Shown here in pieces: positions 12,385-22,610 of a stretch of 64,000 bases of DNA. The DNA is taken from contig JBBMOL010000065.1 of NCBI GenBank assembly GCA_037954665.1, positions 3,658,001 through 3,722,000 of the forward strand, in the 5' to 3' direction. Both the position numbers and the translations under genes were made by a program. How positions within the stretch are numbered: position 1 is the first letter of the stretch; every line of letters starts with the position of its first letter. Below the pieces are notes generated by a model. The model was given only the letters and a program-made list of their open reading frames with translations. It did not search any database and had not been told where the DNA came from. The DNA comes from Laguncularia racemosa (lineage: Eukaryota > Streptophyta > Magnoliopsida > Myrtales > Combretaceae).

Positions 12385-12513
12385 CCTTCTTATATTTTTT
12401 TAGCTGCAGGTGAAAATAATGAACAAGTCGAATATGATGAGAATGAGAATTTGGTGGGACACTACATGGATGAGACGGGAAGAGAACACTATTATTATGT
12501 AAAGGATGAGTGA
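12385..12513 (+). other. Short acidic Tyr-rich ORF in LTR, conserved with 17640-17735
   Basis: After a splice-acceptor-like tract (ttatatttttttagctgcag) the frame reads AAGENNEQVEYDENENLVGH and ends in YYYVKDE before a stop. The other LTR at 17628-17735 has the same arrangement (pyrimidine tract, AG, then MDDYASYDEDLG and a YFYYYDD end). Amino-acid character is kept while the DNA has diverged. It may be a 3' exon of an LTR-driven transcript. Function is unknown. Confidence 0.4.
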
Positions 12514-13103
12514 TGGAAATTCTAAAGATTTGTAATTGAAATTTGGAGATAATAGCAAACTCTTAGCCATGTTAAGTAGTATAAGAAAATATTTGTTTAT
12601 CATGGGACTATTGTTTTTATTAAATAATAAGAATTGAAATGACTCATCTGAGAGTCATTAACTTTATATTATTGAGGTTATATTAGTAAAATTGTTAATG
12701 GAGATGAACAGGTTTGAAGTATTATGGAGTTTTAGAACTTTAGCGTGTCACTATGTGATAGTGATATGTGTTGGGCTGTGATGTCCCAAGTTTTGAGGCC
12801 TTATAGATTGCCTCTACATGGTTAGTCATTTCAATCATTGCAAATACACATGTCATTTGCCAACTCACTAGGGAAAATAACTATATAAGAATAAGTGACT
12901 TTATTTATTTCTGAACGCTACATGGTTGATGATTTAAAATGATTCTCACTAGTTGAAGTGATTTGGAAATTACTTTATATGAATGCTCTCTATAATTTAG
13001 ATCCAGCTTGTACATGGATGAGTCGCGATTACAATCGATTTTTTTTTTTTTATAAATTCCATATCTATTATCGCTCGCTCCATTGTCATTACAGCTCATG
13101 TGT

Positions 13104-13688
13104 TGTTATAGGATCGTTCTTCGTTACTTTTGTTTAATTCCTCGAGTTCCACTTCCGATTTTTCTCTAGCCTTTAGTGTTTTCCTTCCCCGTCTACCTGT
13201 GTTTGTAATCTTTGCTTGGGTTTGTTAGAGAGAACTCGATGATCTCACAAGTGTTAATGACACTAAATTTCTACTGGAAAATTTTGAACTCTTTCCATTG
13301 CTGGAGATAACTCCTTTTTATACATGTATGTGCAATTACTACATTTCTCTACTCACTACTCCTAATGTAATTACCCCACATCCCATTTCTTGCACCTACT
13401 GACTTCACACTTCCACATCACACACCCACTACTCTAGACCCACAATTTAATAGCAACAAATTACATGGACACGATAATAAATTCCAGGACACAACACATG
13501 ACATTTACACATGCACAGCAGATCAAGACAACATATTACAACACTAATCACAGTACACGAGGCACAACTAATACACTAAGTGCTAACCCTTTATGTGAAT
13601 GCTTGCGTCTAACATTTGTTCCCTCCTTGGAAGCACATGTAGCCTCATGTGCAAACACGAGATACCTCTATAGGCAGCACATCGTTCA
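13104..13688 (-). repeat. 3' LTR of the Gag-only element
   Basis: On the plus strand it starts tgttataggatc and ends cgttca, followed at once by the polypurine tract complement. It contains about 60 bp (13597-13656) missing from the other LTR. Confidence 0.85.
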
Positions 13689-13704
13689 CCTCCCCCCTCC
13701 CCTC
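13689..13704 (-). promoter_or_regulatory. Polypurine tract of the Gag-only element
   Basis: Minus-strand GAGGGGAGGGGGGAGG lies directly against the 3' LTR, the position needed for priming plus-strand DNA synthesis. The gag reading frame, past its first terminal stop, runs into it. Confidence 0.85.
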
Positions 13705-13716
13705 ATCGTCCTTGTC

Positions 13717-14682
13717 CTAGCCCTTTGGTTCCTCTTCCATACATTCCAGCCAAAACAACCTCTTACAACAATGACCTACGGAGAATAGCTCATCACAATT
13801 AAAGCAAAGTCCCTTTTTCCTCCTCTCTTCTAGTTCTACCTTACTCAGCCCCTTCACATACGGGGTCGAAATAGAGTTAGTTGCTAGCAGGAATTTCTTC
13901 GCGGGCGCCTTTCCTTCCGCTGCTGCCACTGCTTTACTTTTTTGTGCCTTTACCTTTGCTCTCATAGCCACACTTCTCCTTTCATATAGCCTCGCTAATG
14001 CCATGGCTTGGGTCATATCTTGGGGGTTTTGAATCGGCACATCTATGGAGATAAACTCCCTCAACTCGCTGATAAATAAGGTCACTTCTTGTTTTGGCTT
14101 GAACATCGACATTTAGGCCAAGACTTGGATGAAGCGGTGCCGATATTCCTCCACTGACCCCACCTGTCATAGCTTGGCCAGCTCTCCTAACGGATTGCTT
14201 CGGAGTGGTGGTCTGAACTGTGTATTGCATAACAATTCGAACTCAAGCCACCCCACTGTAGGTCGATCCTTCTCTATCGTACCAAACCAAAGCAAGGCCT
14301 CTCCCTCCATGTGATAGGCCGTTAACTTTACCCGATCCTCTTCTGGCATCTTCTAGTGTTGGAAGAACTGTTCACATCGATTCAACCACCCAAGCGGGTT
14401 CAATTTGCCATCAAACTTTAGGAAGTCGAGCTGGGTGTACTTAGGTACCGGCATACCTCTCTCTGCCTCACCTACCACTACCGAGCTTCTTGGTGTTCGA
14501 TTTGGCGGTGAGCTTCCTCTAGCTGTCTCATCCAACTCCTTCAATTTTCCCTTCCAAGCCGATGTCTCCCGGGAAAGGCTCACCACTTGGATCGACAGTT
14601 CTTCGACATGGGCTCGGTTGGCTTTGTACATTTCCAGGAAGCCTTCAAACTATTGTTGGAGCTGCTTGAGATTGTTCGACAT
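13717..14682 (-). pseudogene. gag: Ty3/gypsy Gag with zinc knuckle, four in-frame stops
   Basis: A single frame of about 321 codons starts at ATG 14682, 6 bp after the primer-binding site. Order of parts: a coiled, Gln/Glu-rich N-terminus, 'YTQLDFLKFDGKLNPLGWLN', the gag core with 'LTAYHMEGEALLWFG' and 'LCNTQFRPP', a Lys/Ala-rich linker, and a knuckle CFNCDELFSVGHCC close to the C-terminus. Stops interrupt it near 14650 (TAG after LKQLQQ), 14350 (TAG), 14170 (TGA) and 14114 (TAA), with no frameshift. Most could be single transitions from Gln or Trp codons. Gag would package RNA into particles; this copy can no longer do so without readthrough. Gypsy-type Gag is clear, and a chromovirus relative is likely. 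Confidence 0.85.
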
Positions 14683-14687
14683 GTCTA

Positions 14688-14699
14688 GCTTTGATACCA
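14688..14699 (-). promoter_or_regulatory. Primer-binding site (initiator Met tRNA)
   Basis: Minus-strand TGGTATCAAAGC differs at one base from the usual TGGTATCAGAGC complement of the initiator Met tRNA 3' end and lies 3 bp inside the 5' LTR. Confidence 0.85.
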
Positions 14700-14702
14700 T
14701 TT

Positions 14703-15222
14703 TGTTATAGGATTATTCTTCGTTACTTTTGTTTAATTCCTCGAGTTCCACTTTTGATTTTTCTCTAGCCTTTAGTGTTTTCCTTCCCCATCTACCTATG
14801 TTTGCAATCTTTGCTCAGGCTTGTTAGAGAGAACTTGATGATCTCACAAGTGTTAATCACACTAAATTTCTACTGGAAATTTTTGAATTCCTTCCATTGC
14901 TAGGGATAACTCCTTTTTATACAGGTACGTGTAGTTACTACATTTCTCTACCCACTACTCTTAATGTAACAACCCCACATCCCATTTCCTGCACCTACTG
15001 ACTCCACACTTCCACATCACATGCCTACTACTCTAGACCCACAATTTAATAGCAACGGATTACATTGACACGATAATAAATTCCAGGACACAACTCACGA
15101 TATTTACACATGCATGGCGGATCAAGACAACATATTACAACACTTATCATAGTACACAAGACACGACTAACACACTAGGTGTTGACCCTTTATGTGAACA
15201 CGAGCTAACCTCGCATGTAACA
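14703..15222 (-). repeat. 5' LTR of the Gag-only element
   Basis: Plus-strand limits are tgttatagga...gtaaca. A deletion of about 60 bp between short 'atgtg' repeats relative to the 3' LTR accounts for its shorter length. Confidence 0.85.
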
Positions 15223-15451
15223 TGTACTTGCTGACTTAAATACACATTTGCTCCATCCTTGTGATTCCTTACATATGCAGCAATAAGTCATGTCATGTAA
15301 CCACATCTCAAACTTGAAGGAACATTATTCTTGTTGCTTCTGACGTGATTTAGGAATTCTTTGATGTCATCTTCATAGTATTATAGCAGTCCATGTTTGT
15401 TGACAGAGGCAACCAGCTGTGAGCTTTTCCATTTCTTTCGAATTTACTGCT

Positions 15452-15482
<31 letters not shown>

Positions 15483-16517
15483 GACTTGCACTGTTCCTTT
15501 TTTTTTGGCTGAATCGGATAAAACTGTAGAGTTTATGGATGATTATCAACTCTAGAAGCAGTTAGGTGGACAGGTTATGCTCTGGTGGTTCGCATATGCA
15601 AATAACAGGCTACTTAAAATGATGAAAGAAAACGATTTCATTCCTGATCGATAGGCTTATTGTTTCCTTACGATGAATAAGCTTTCATCATAGTTGATCC
15701 ACGATAGAAGAAAGGAAACAAGTCACGTGAAGCAATTTCTACTTCTTTAATTGAGGACTGCTTTGCTGGATAAGGGCAGGAAAATTCGAAGTCAACTTTA
15801 TTTCTTAGAAAATCATACAGCAGAGGTCATATGGCCAAACCTGGAAGAGAATTTTAAGGTACCAAATATTTTGCTAAGAGGAAACCGTTTATTGGAACTA
15901 TGGGATATAACTTAGAGCTAAAAAGTTTAGAGTACCTCAAGTCACCACGAGAGGTGAATATTGGATAAGGATACGATATTACAATGTGTAAAATTCTCTC
16001 ATGAAGCAATATTATTTTGTAAATAATATGTGAGCAGAGAGCATTGGGGCTTTGACGCAAAAATCATGTGTTTAAGAAGCCAAAACTCTAGTTCATGACA
16101 GAGCACAAATCCAAGGAAAGTAGCGACCCATTTTAGATAGAAATAATCGAAAAAAAAAGAAAAAAGGAAGCCAACTTTTATTATCCCTCTCCAAGCCACT
16201 AGACCCTCTTTATTAGTTGGTTTACATTTGAGTGTAACTTGGTATATGGAAGAAAACGGCAGCCATGAGCTGTTGATAATTTGTCAAACCTGAGAAAAAT
16301 AAATCAAAATTAAAAATAATAAGGTTGGGGCAAATGGAAGTAAAAAGGGTTTAGTAATGAGAGAAATATAGTTATTTGACGAGGAAAGTATAAATAGGTC
16401 ACCACATGCCATTTTGACCTTTTTTCTACATTGTTCACTATAGTACTCCTAGAGTAAGGAAAACCCTAGAAGAAGAAGACAATTGCTATACCATGTGATC
16501 TAACAAAATTACACATA

Positions 16518-16568
16518 GTAAATGACGATCAAGAGTAAACCGATCAATGATTCTTGATCGTCATTTAC
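16518..16568. promoter_or_regulatory. Perfect 17-bp inverted repeat with 17-nt loop
   Basis: GTAAATGACGATCAAGA at 16518-16534 is exactly complementary to 16552-16568. It lies about 130 bp downstream of the LTR TATA box, so it would form a hairpin in the 5' leader of the LTR transcript. Its role is unknown. Confidence 0.8.
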
Positions 16569-16811
16569 CTGTATGTGATATGAATTAAGGTTTATTTCAT
16601 TGGATTTCACTACAGAACAACTAGTGTGAGAAAAGGTTCAGGACAGGACTTCAATCATTGGAACGATCCAAACTGGTAAGTTGTTCAATTAAACTAAATT
16701 TAGTGTTTCGATGTGATAAACAATGTATAATTAAGCTTAGTATTGATGAATTTCATCTAGGGTTAGAAGAAGTTGAAAATTGGTGAATTGGGAAGAGAAT
16801 TTGAAGTGGAA

Positions 16812-17035
16812 CAATGGGTTACAGGACTAGGTACATGCTCGTGTACTTGCCTATGTTGTTTAGAGAAGAAAAGAATAAGTTAGGAGGTTCACGACTAGGT
16901 ACACACTCATGTATTTGCCCCTATAGTTGTACACAATCAAGTATACGTACGTGTAGAATGATGGAAGTGTACAGAAAGGTACATGGCTATAGTACATGGT
17001 TGTGTTCCTTACTGTGCTCATGTACACGATAAGGA
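16812..17035. repeat. CAC/GTG palindromic repeats in solo LTR
   Basis: Repeated phrases such as 'aggtacatgctcgtgtactt', 'aggtacacactcatgtattt' and 'tacgtacgtgta' form an irregular array. They correspond in position to the array at 11465-11722 of the related LTR. Confidence 0.55.
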
Positions 17036-17627
17036 AAGCGACTTACCAATGACTAGGTAACAAAATAAGATAATTTAGATGATATTTTTGGCTAGTACTA
17101 AGGTTAACTATATTGTTCTTTATTAGGTTTTAGTACAACTATTAGGCAAGGGCTAGTTGCGCTTGATACTACCCTTCTAAGTGTATGCAATCATTTTTGT
17201 TACTTGTGCTTTTTAGGATAGTTAAAGAACTAGAATAATTGGTATATTGAATTAGATTAAGTTGTTTGTTGGTTGTGCTTATCTTAACCTAAGGACCCAT
17301 AATGATAGAACCTTAGTGGGCACCTGTTGATCGGTATGTGGTGGTGTCCCCTATGGAGTTGCATAATGAGATGATTTAATAGATTTAGGGACTCATGGGT
17401 GTTGGGGCCCATAGTGGCAATTCCTAACATTGTGCTAAGTATTATATCTATATATGGTGTGGTGGGGTCATGAGCACCCATTTGTTGTCTAAAGACTAAT
17501 TAAGATAATAATCTACTGTCTGATTGTTGATTTCTACATTATTGCATGTGATTCAAGATAAGTTGATTATGCATGTGTACTTGTAGATTATACATACTAG
17601 GCATTAGCTCACCCATTGGGGACCTTT

Positions 17628-17735
17628 TTTTTTTTAGCTATAGGTATGGATGACTACGCTTCATATGACGAGGATCTAGGGACTCACATACAAGATGTAA
17701 ATGATGTAGAGTATTTTTATTATTATGATGATTAA
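17628..17735 (+). other. Short acidic Tyr-rich ORF in solo LTR
   Basis: After a T-tract and AG (near 17637) the frame MDDYASYDEDLG continues to YFYYYDD and a stop. It matches in layout the ORF at 12385-12513. It is too short to assign a function. Confidence 0.4.
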
Positions 17736-18701
17736 GTGAAGATTGTCATTTGAAGTCTTAGAGCATTGCTGCAAATTTGGGGTTTAGATTATTTTATATT
17801 GATGTATCTAGATAACCTTGAAGAAGTGTGTAGATTGTGAATGAGACTCAATTAAGTTACTTATTCATAATGTCAAATGTTTATGTTGATTTTGGTTAAA
17901 GGATATTGCGGATTTTATGAATTTGAGTGTTTAAGAGCCTTAATGTGTCTTTACCCTATAAGGACACGTGGTGAGTCGTGATGTCTCGGGTTCTGAGGTG
18001 TTACATAATTAAAAGAACAACTAGCCATGGATTTAATTTCAGCTAGCGTTGGAAGGAGCATGCTTAAGCTAAGAAAAAAGAAACCAACAAAAACCAGGCA
18101 GAGCAATAAAGCAACAACATCACACTCGCATTAATATTTTGTTTGTGAGAAATAGCAACTAGCTACATTTTCAATTAGAGAAGCCCACATTAAGAGAGAT
18201 TCAAAATTACATGTCTTAAGCTCAATCTCAAGGTAAGGGCAACTAATTAAGTGGCTAAACAAAGTATGTTTCTTTAAAAATGCGGTAGGTTAATCATTTC
18301 TCATTACATTTTTTATGGTGATAGGCCCAATATATGGCATCATCTTCTTTCAATTGGAATCAACAATCTAAAAAAAAAAATGGAACAAAGCAAGTCATAT
18401 ATATATTATAGCAGTAAATTCAAAAGAAATGGAAAAGCTTACAGCTGGTTACCTCTGTTAACAAATAGGGATTGCTATAATACTATGAAGATGATAACAA
18501 AGAATTCCTAAATCAAGTTAGAAGCAATAAGAATAATGTTCCTTTAAGGTTTGACATGTGGTTACATGACATGACTTATTGCTATATATGTAGAGAATCA
18601 TAAGGATGGAGTAAATGTGTATTTAAGTTAGCAAGCACATGAGCTGTAATGACAGTAGAGCAAGAGATAATAGATATATCCCTAATGGAGTCGCAAAAAA
18701 A

Positions 18702-19090
18702 TGTAGGGGCATGGGTTTGAGTGAAAGGGTCATGTGCATGTGGCATGTAAGTGTGCTACATGTGGCTAATGAGAGAAGCAAAATGTACAAGGGTGATTAG
18801 GATCGATATGATGGGGAGGAAGAGCAAATAATCTCAATTAGGCTCAAATGCTTTGTGACAGGAAAATGTTCTTCACTAAATTCTGAATTTGATCTTTTGA
18901 AAGAGAAATTTAGCGAAGTAACAGCTTTTTCTCTCAAAAATGGTCCCCCACCCCCCCGAGCCAATGAATGAGGATTCTTTGGGTATTTATAGGGTTTGGC
19001 TATGAATCTCATCCATCTGATGGTGATGGCAATCAATGGTCATGAGTGAATGAGCCCTCATATGGGCCTCTTAAGAATTTAAGTCCATAA
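18702..19090 (-). repeat. Dispersed LTR-like repeat, copy 2
   Basis: Homologous to 9386-9790 in the same orientation, including a minus-strand TATA box (CTATAAATACCC near 18990). A C-run (18946-18957) is a local expansion. Similarity ends near 19090. With copy 1 it brackets the 9-kb nested region. Confidence 0.7.
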
Positions 19091-19438
19091 AGGGTTTTGG
19101 CAATCAATGGTAATGCGACTTTAAGAGTTTTAATTAGAAAGAGATTTCAATTATTCAACCTATAATTAGGAATTAGTAGACTTGAGAGAGTTATTAGTTC
19201 AATTTAGGAATTCTCATGGTCCAATAATACAATAATGGAATTGAATAATAATTAGTTAAATTAGTAATTTTAGGGGGATTAAATATCTGAATATACTTTT
19301 AATGATAGTTTTTATCTTAAAATTTAATTGTTACTTACTTCATTTGATTTTTGCAATTAGATAATAGGAGTGAAGGAAATTATTAGTAATATAGTCCTTG
19401 TGGGATTGTTGCTATAGAGATCTTAGGATAGTTGGATA
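19091..19438. other. AT-rich spacer, no gene recognised
   Basis: No domain or repeat partner was identified; the sequence between the dispersed repeat and the pararetrovirus fragment is unexplained. Confidence 0.4.
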
Positions 19439-19439
19439 G

Positions 19440-19739
19440 ACTAATATCATGATGCTATTACAATTTGACTTAATAAGTTTGAAATTTGATGTTCTACTAG
19501 TCTTTCTATATTCCACTTATATACTCCACTTCCTCTAAATCTATTTATCTCAATATATGTTTTTTCTTCAAACATTGTATTAAGGGGAGAAGGTCTCACA
19601 TACCATCCCCTAAGATTAGATATGGTTTCATATTCTCTTTCGACCTTACTTGGCACCATTCCTATTTTATTGATGTCTACTTTTTGTGAAAACTGATTAG
19701 TTAACTCATCTATGTCAATTTTGCTTTCTTTGCCTATCA
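19440..19739 (-). pseudogene. Endogenous pararetrovirus capsid/gag-like fragment
   Basis: A 97-codon minus-strand frame with features 'ISNLRGWYVRPSPL' and 'VYKWNIERLVEHQISNLL' matches, with the same order and wording, the decayed sequence at 28030-28330. The style resembles the structural-protein region of endogenous caulimovirids, known to me only by general family resemblance. Its right end is cut at 19744 by the insertion 19745-26959 and its upstream continuation resumes at 26960. It is a fragment without a stop-free upstream context, so non-functional. Confidence 0.6.
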
Positions 19740-20339
19740 CATATTGTGAAGCCCTAAAAATTTCAAAAAATTATATAAAAAATTACAGAAAATAAATAGA
19801 ATAAAAAATATTAGTTTATTCTAAATTTGTGATAATAATAGGTTTTAAAAATTTAAACAATTAGAAAGAACGACTTTCGCAAGGAAGATAAGATAGCGAA
19901 CGTAATAAATTTAATTTTATGAAATATATTACCGAATAAATTTAGGAAGCGACTTGAAAATATCTGAATATATATATATATATATATATAGATAAATGAA
20001 AATAATTGTAAATTTTAACTTTAGTTTAGGTAAATTAAAGTAAAAGAATAAATTTCCCAAAACATAATTTTTAAATAGTATTAGGTTAAATAATGAAATT
20101 AATTTAAATTATAAATCTAGAAATTTTAAATGGAAATTTAGAGTAAAATTTATGTTCAGAATAATCAAATTAACCTAAACGTAAAATTTTGTAAAAAAAA
20201 AATGTTAAAAATAATTTTTTTTAAAGTTATTTCCATACGCATGCAGAATGTTAAAATAAGGGTATTTTTAAAATAAAATATAATTATAATATAATATATA
20301 AATATATATACATAACTATTAAAAAAAAAAGGCAATCGG

Positions 20340-20760
20340 TAGCCGTAGTAGGGATGTGACCGGCCGTCACATCACAACCGTGGTAAGACTACCCCAATGA
20401 CAATAGCCACATGGGTCCATTACGTTGCCAGCGCTAGATCTCCAACCGTGTCCGCACGAGGAGAGGAGTTTGATAACAACGACGGCAAGTAATGGTGACT
20501 GTGGCGACCGTAGAAACAATTGCAATAACGACGGCAGCGATGAACAGCAGCAGTGATCGCAACCCCGACGGTAGCAACGACCACAATGACAACAGCAATG
20601 ATACAACGACAAATAATGACGATGATGGTGATGAAGATGATCATGGGGGCAGCGGTGGTCGCAACGATCGACAGCAACTTCGGTGGCAACAGCAATGGGA
20701 AACAACGAAAACCACAACCACAACTGTGGTGCAGTAGCTAAGCTAGTAGCTACGACGATC
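20340..20760. repeat. GC-rich trinucleotide-like low-complexity block
   Basis: Degenerate runs of cga/aca/gca/ggt triplets give overlapping openings on both strands coding low-complexity Thr/Asp/Asn-rich or Cys/His/Leu-rich peptides. No domain is present and the strand symmetry argues against a gene. Confidence 0.75.
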
Positions 20761-22610
20761 ACCATAGCAGCGGTAGCTCAATGACGACGATGACAATGGT
20801 GGCAGTAGCTTCCAAGTCTTGTCCATCTTGTCTTCTTCTCTGATGACGAAGGCAACGGCAGCAATAGCGGCTGGAGGAGGAAAAGAAAAATAGGGAAGGG
20901 AGAGAAGGAGTTGTGTGCGCGTGTATGTGCGTGAGGGAAGGGGATCACGACAATAGCGGTGGCGGCAACCACGCCGGCAGCTATGATGACAACTACAGCA
21001 GCAACTACAAAAGAAAATTGGGGAAGACGATGAGAAACGAATGTGTATGTGTGGGTGAGAGTGTATGGGAGCGCGTGGATGGAGGTCATGAGTGTGTGCA
21101 CGTATGTGGGGGAAAGGGAGAGGCGAGTGTGTAGTGTGTATGTATGTATGTGTATTGAAAGGGTGTGCGGTGGAAGATGATGTGTGTGTAGTGACGGATG
21201 GTGAGATGTGCATGAGGGTGTGTGTGTGCATGTGAAGGAAGTGGGGGTGTGTGAGAGTGTATGGATGTGCGCGAATGTAGGCTGTGTATGTGTGGTCGTG
21301 TGTGGCTGTGTACGTGGATGAGAAAGATGCATGTGTATGTGTAGATGATGGGGTGGGATGTATGAGAGTGTATGTGTGTGGAGGAAGGTGCGTATGTGTG
21401 TACAGGAATGAAGATGTGTATGTGTATGTGCATGAATGAGGAAGTGTATAAGTGTGTGCAAGATGTAAGGTTGTGTATGTAAGTTTGTGTGGTAGTGTGC
21501 GGAATGTAGAAAGATGTATGTATGCATATGTGTGTAGGGATGTGTGTGATGTATGTGGGAAAGTGTGTATGTATGTGAATGATGGAGTATGGTGTATGTG
21601 TATGCGTATGGGTAAATGAGAACGTGATGCAGTGTATGCGGAATGTGTGTGTGTGTGAATGAAGTGTTTATATGTGTATGTGTGGTTGAGGGTGTATGAT
21701 GTGTATGTAAGGATGTGTGTGTGTGTTGGTGATGATGTATGGTGTGTGAAGGTGCGTGTATGTGTAGAGGAGAAGCCGAGTGTGTAATGCTTGTGAGTAT
21801 GAGTGTAGGTGCATGAAGTGATGTAGAGTGTGCAGTATGTGTATGTGGGTGTGTGGTATGTGTGTGTATAAGGGTGTGATGTATGCAGAGTGTATGGGTG
21901 TGGGACGGTATGTGGTGTATGCATATCAATGGCGTGCGGTAGATGCAGTGTGTGTGTGTATGCGTGGATGCCATGTAGCTTGTAAAAGTGTGTGTGTATA
22001 TGTATGAAAGGTGTGGGATGTGTAGAGTATGGAAGGTGTGGAGTATGGACATGTGTGTGTGTAAATATGGAAGTTGAGGATGATGTATTGGGGATATGTA
22101 TGTCTGAGTATGAAATGAGGTGTGGAGTGTGAATATGTATGTATGGGTATGGAAGGCAAATGTGGTGTGTGCAAAGTATGTGAGCGTGTATTGATAGTGC
22201 AAGATGTATATGGAGTATGTGAGTAAGTGTGTAAGATGATGTATGGTGTGGGTATGTGAGTATGGATATGGGAAGTGTGTAATGTGTGTAGAGTATGTGG
22301 GCAAGTGTGTATTGGTGGTGTGAGGTGTAAATGGAGTATGAGCATATGTGTATGTCAGTGGTGTGGAACGTGTGTGGAGTATGCATGTATGTATGCACTA
22401 GTGGAGTGTGTATACATGTGGACTCGAGGAGAAAAGAGGATAATGACATGTAGTTGTCGGTGTGTGCAATTTGGTGTACGATATGGTTATGTGTATGTAT
22501 GTATAGGCGCGTGTGTGGTGTGTGAACTTTGTATGTAAATGGATAAGAATGTGTATATTGGTGTGCATGTGGTGTGTGGGAAAGGTTGGTGTATGTATGG
22601 TAATAGAGGT
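20760..22610. repeat. 1.8-kb degenerate TG/GTAT-rich tract
   Basis: The plus strand is almost devoid of stop-complement triplets because it is made of tgtgtg/tatg/gaatg words with strong purine and G excess. As a result two minus-strand frames (about 568 and 508 codons) stay open, coding only Thr/His/Ser/Tyr repeats. It is an old expanded microsatellite inside the giant LTR, not a gene. Confidence 0.85.

Larger units (their letters stand above)
10737..12805 (+). mobile_element. Del/Tekay-like LTR (probably solo), degenerate
   Basis: This region has the same internal order as the bounded solo LTR at 16282-18005: a TGT start ('tgtgacatttccc'), a TATA box (near 10992 or 11043), an 'aaaccctaa' leader, tandem CAC/GTG palindromic units, a block with 'gatcggtatgt', a pyrimidine tract with AG followed by an acidic Tyr-rich short ORF, and an end resembling 'gatgtcccaagttttgagg'. 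No target-site duplication was found and the 3' end appears as TA instead of CA, so the limits are approximate. No internal gag-pol region follows, so it is probably a solo LTR of a Ty3/gypsy chromovirus. Confidence 0.6.
13104..15222 (-). mobile_element. Non-autonomous Gag-only LTR retrotransposon (TR-GAG type)
   Basis: Direct repeats of 585 bp (13104-13688) and 520 bp (14703-15222) flank a 1-kb interior. In minus orientation the order is 5' LTR, initiator-Met tRNA primer-binding site (14688-14699), a single gag frame (14682-13717), a purine tract (13689-13704) and the 3' LTR. No protease, RT, RNase H or integrase is present, and gag ends almost at the purine tract, so pol is absent by architecture. 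LTR ends are TG...CA. The flanks are tgtgt (13099-13103) and tgtac (15223-15227). The paralogous uninterrupted arm at 18635-18639 shows tgtgc, so each duplication copy differs by one transition. The LTRs differ mainly by transitions and by a deletion of about 60 bp in the right copy. Confidence 0.88.
16282..18005 (+). mobile_element. Solo LTR, Del/Tekay-like, TSD taatt
   Basis: The element starts tgtcaaacctgag and ends gaggtgttaca, flanked by perfect taatt duplications (16277-16281, 18006-18010). Internally it has a TATA box (gtataaatagg near 16390), a leader with aaaccctag, a strong hairpin (16518-16568), CAC/GTG palindromic repeats (16812-17035), and a T-tract/AG followed by an acidic Tyr-rich ORF (to 17735). 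No internal retrotransposon region or second LTR remains, so it reflects LTR-LTR recombination. It lies inside the inverted-repeat element. Confidence 0.9.
13040..18697. mobile_element. Inverted-repeat element (MULE or foldback-like), hit by two insertions
   Basis: A left arm (13040-13103 continuing at 15228-15515) is the inverted copy of a right arm (18360-18697). Examples are 'taagtcatgtcatgtaaccac' at about 15281 against its reverse complement near 18575. Identity is roughly 88-90% by eye over about 330 bp. The left arm is interrupted by the Gag-only LTR element 13104-15222 and the centre by the solo LTR 16282-18005. Without these the element would be about 1.8 kb. Long terminal inverted repeats point to a Mutator-like or foldback DNA transposon. 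No transposase is seen and the outer target-site duplication was not resolved. Confidence 0.65.

Noticed and set aside
13465..13788. 107-codon plus-strand ORF
   Set aside because: It overlaps the LTR and gag of the Gag-only element on the opposite strand and has no domain.
15462..15482. (TA)n as a terminator or matrix-attachment signal
   Set aside because: Simple microsatellite inside the inverted-repeat arm, also present in shorter form in the other arm.
20367..20765. Cys/His/Leu-rich 132-codon ORF that might suggest a metal-binding protein
   Set aside because: It is the shadow of a triplet-like low-complexity block with openings on both strands.
20743..22449. 568-codon minus-strand ORF rich in Thr, His, Ser and Tyr, with a 508-codon ORF in another frame
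   Set aside because: Both follow from a degenerate TG-rich tract lacking stop triplets; multiple phases are open at once and no domain exists.
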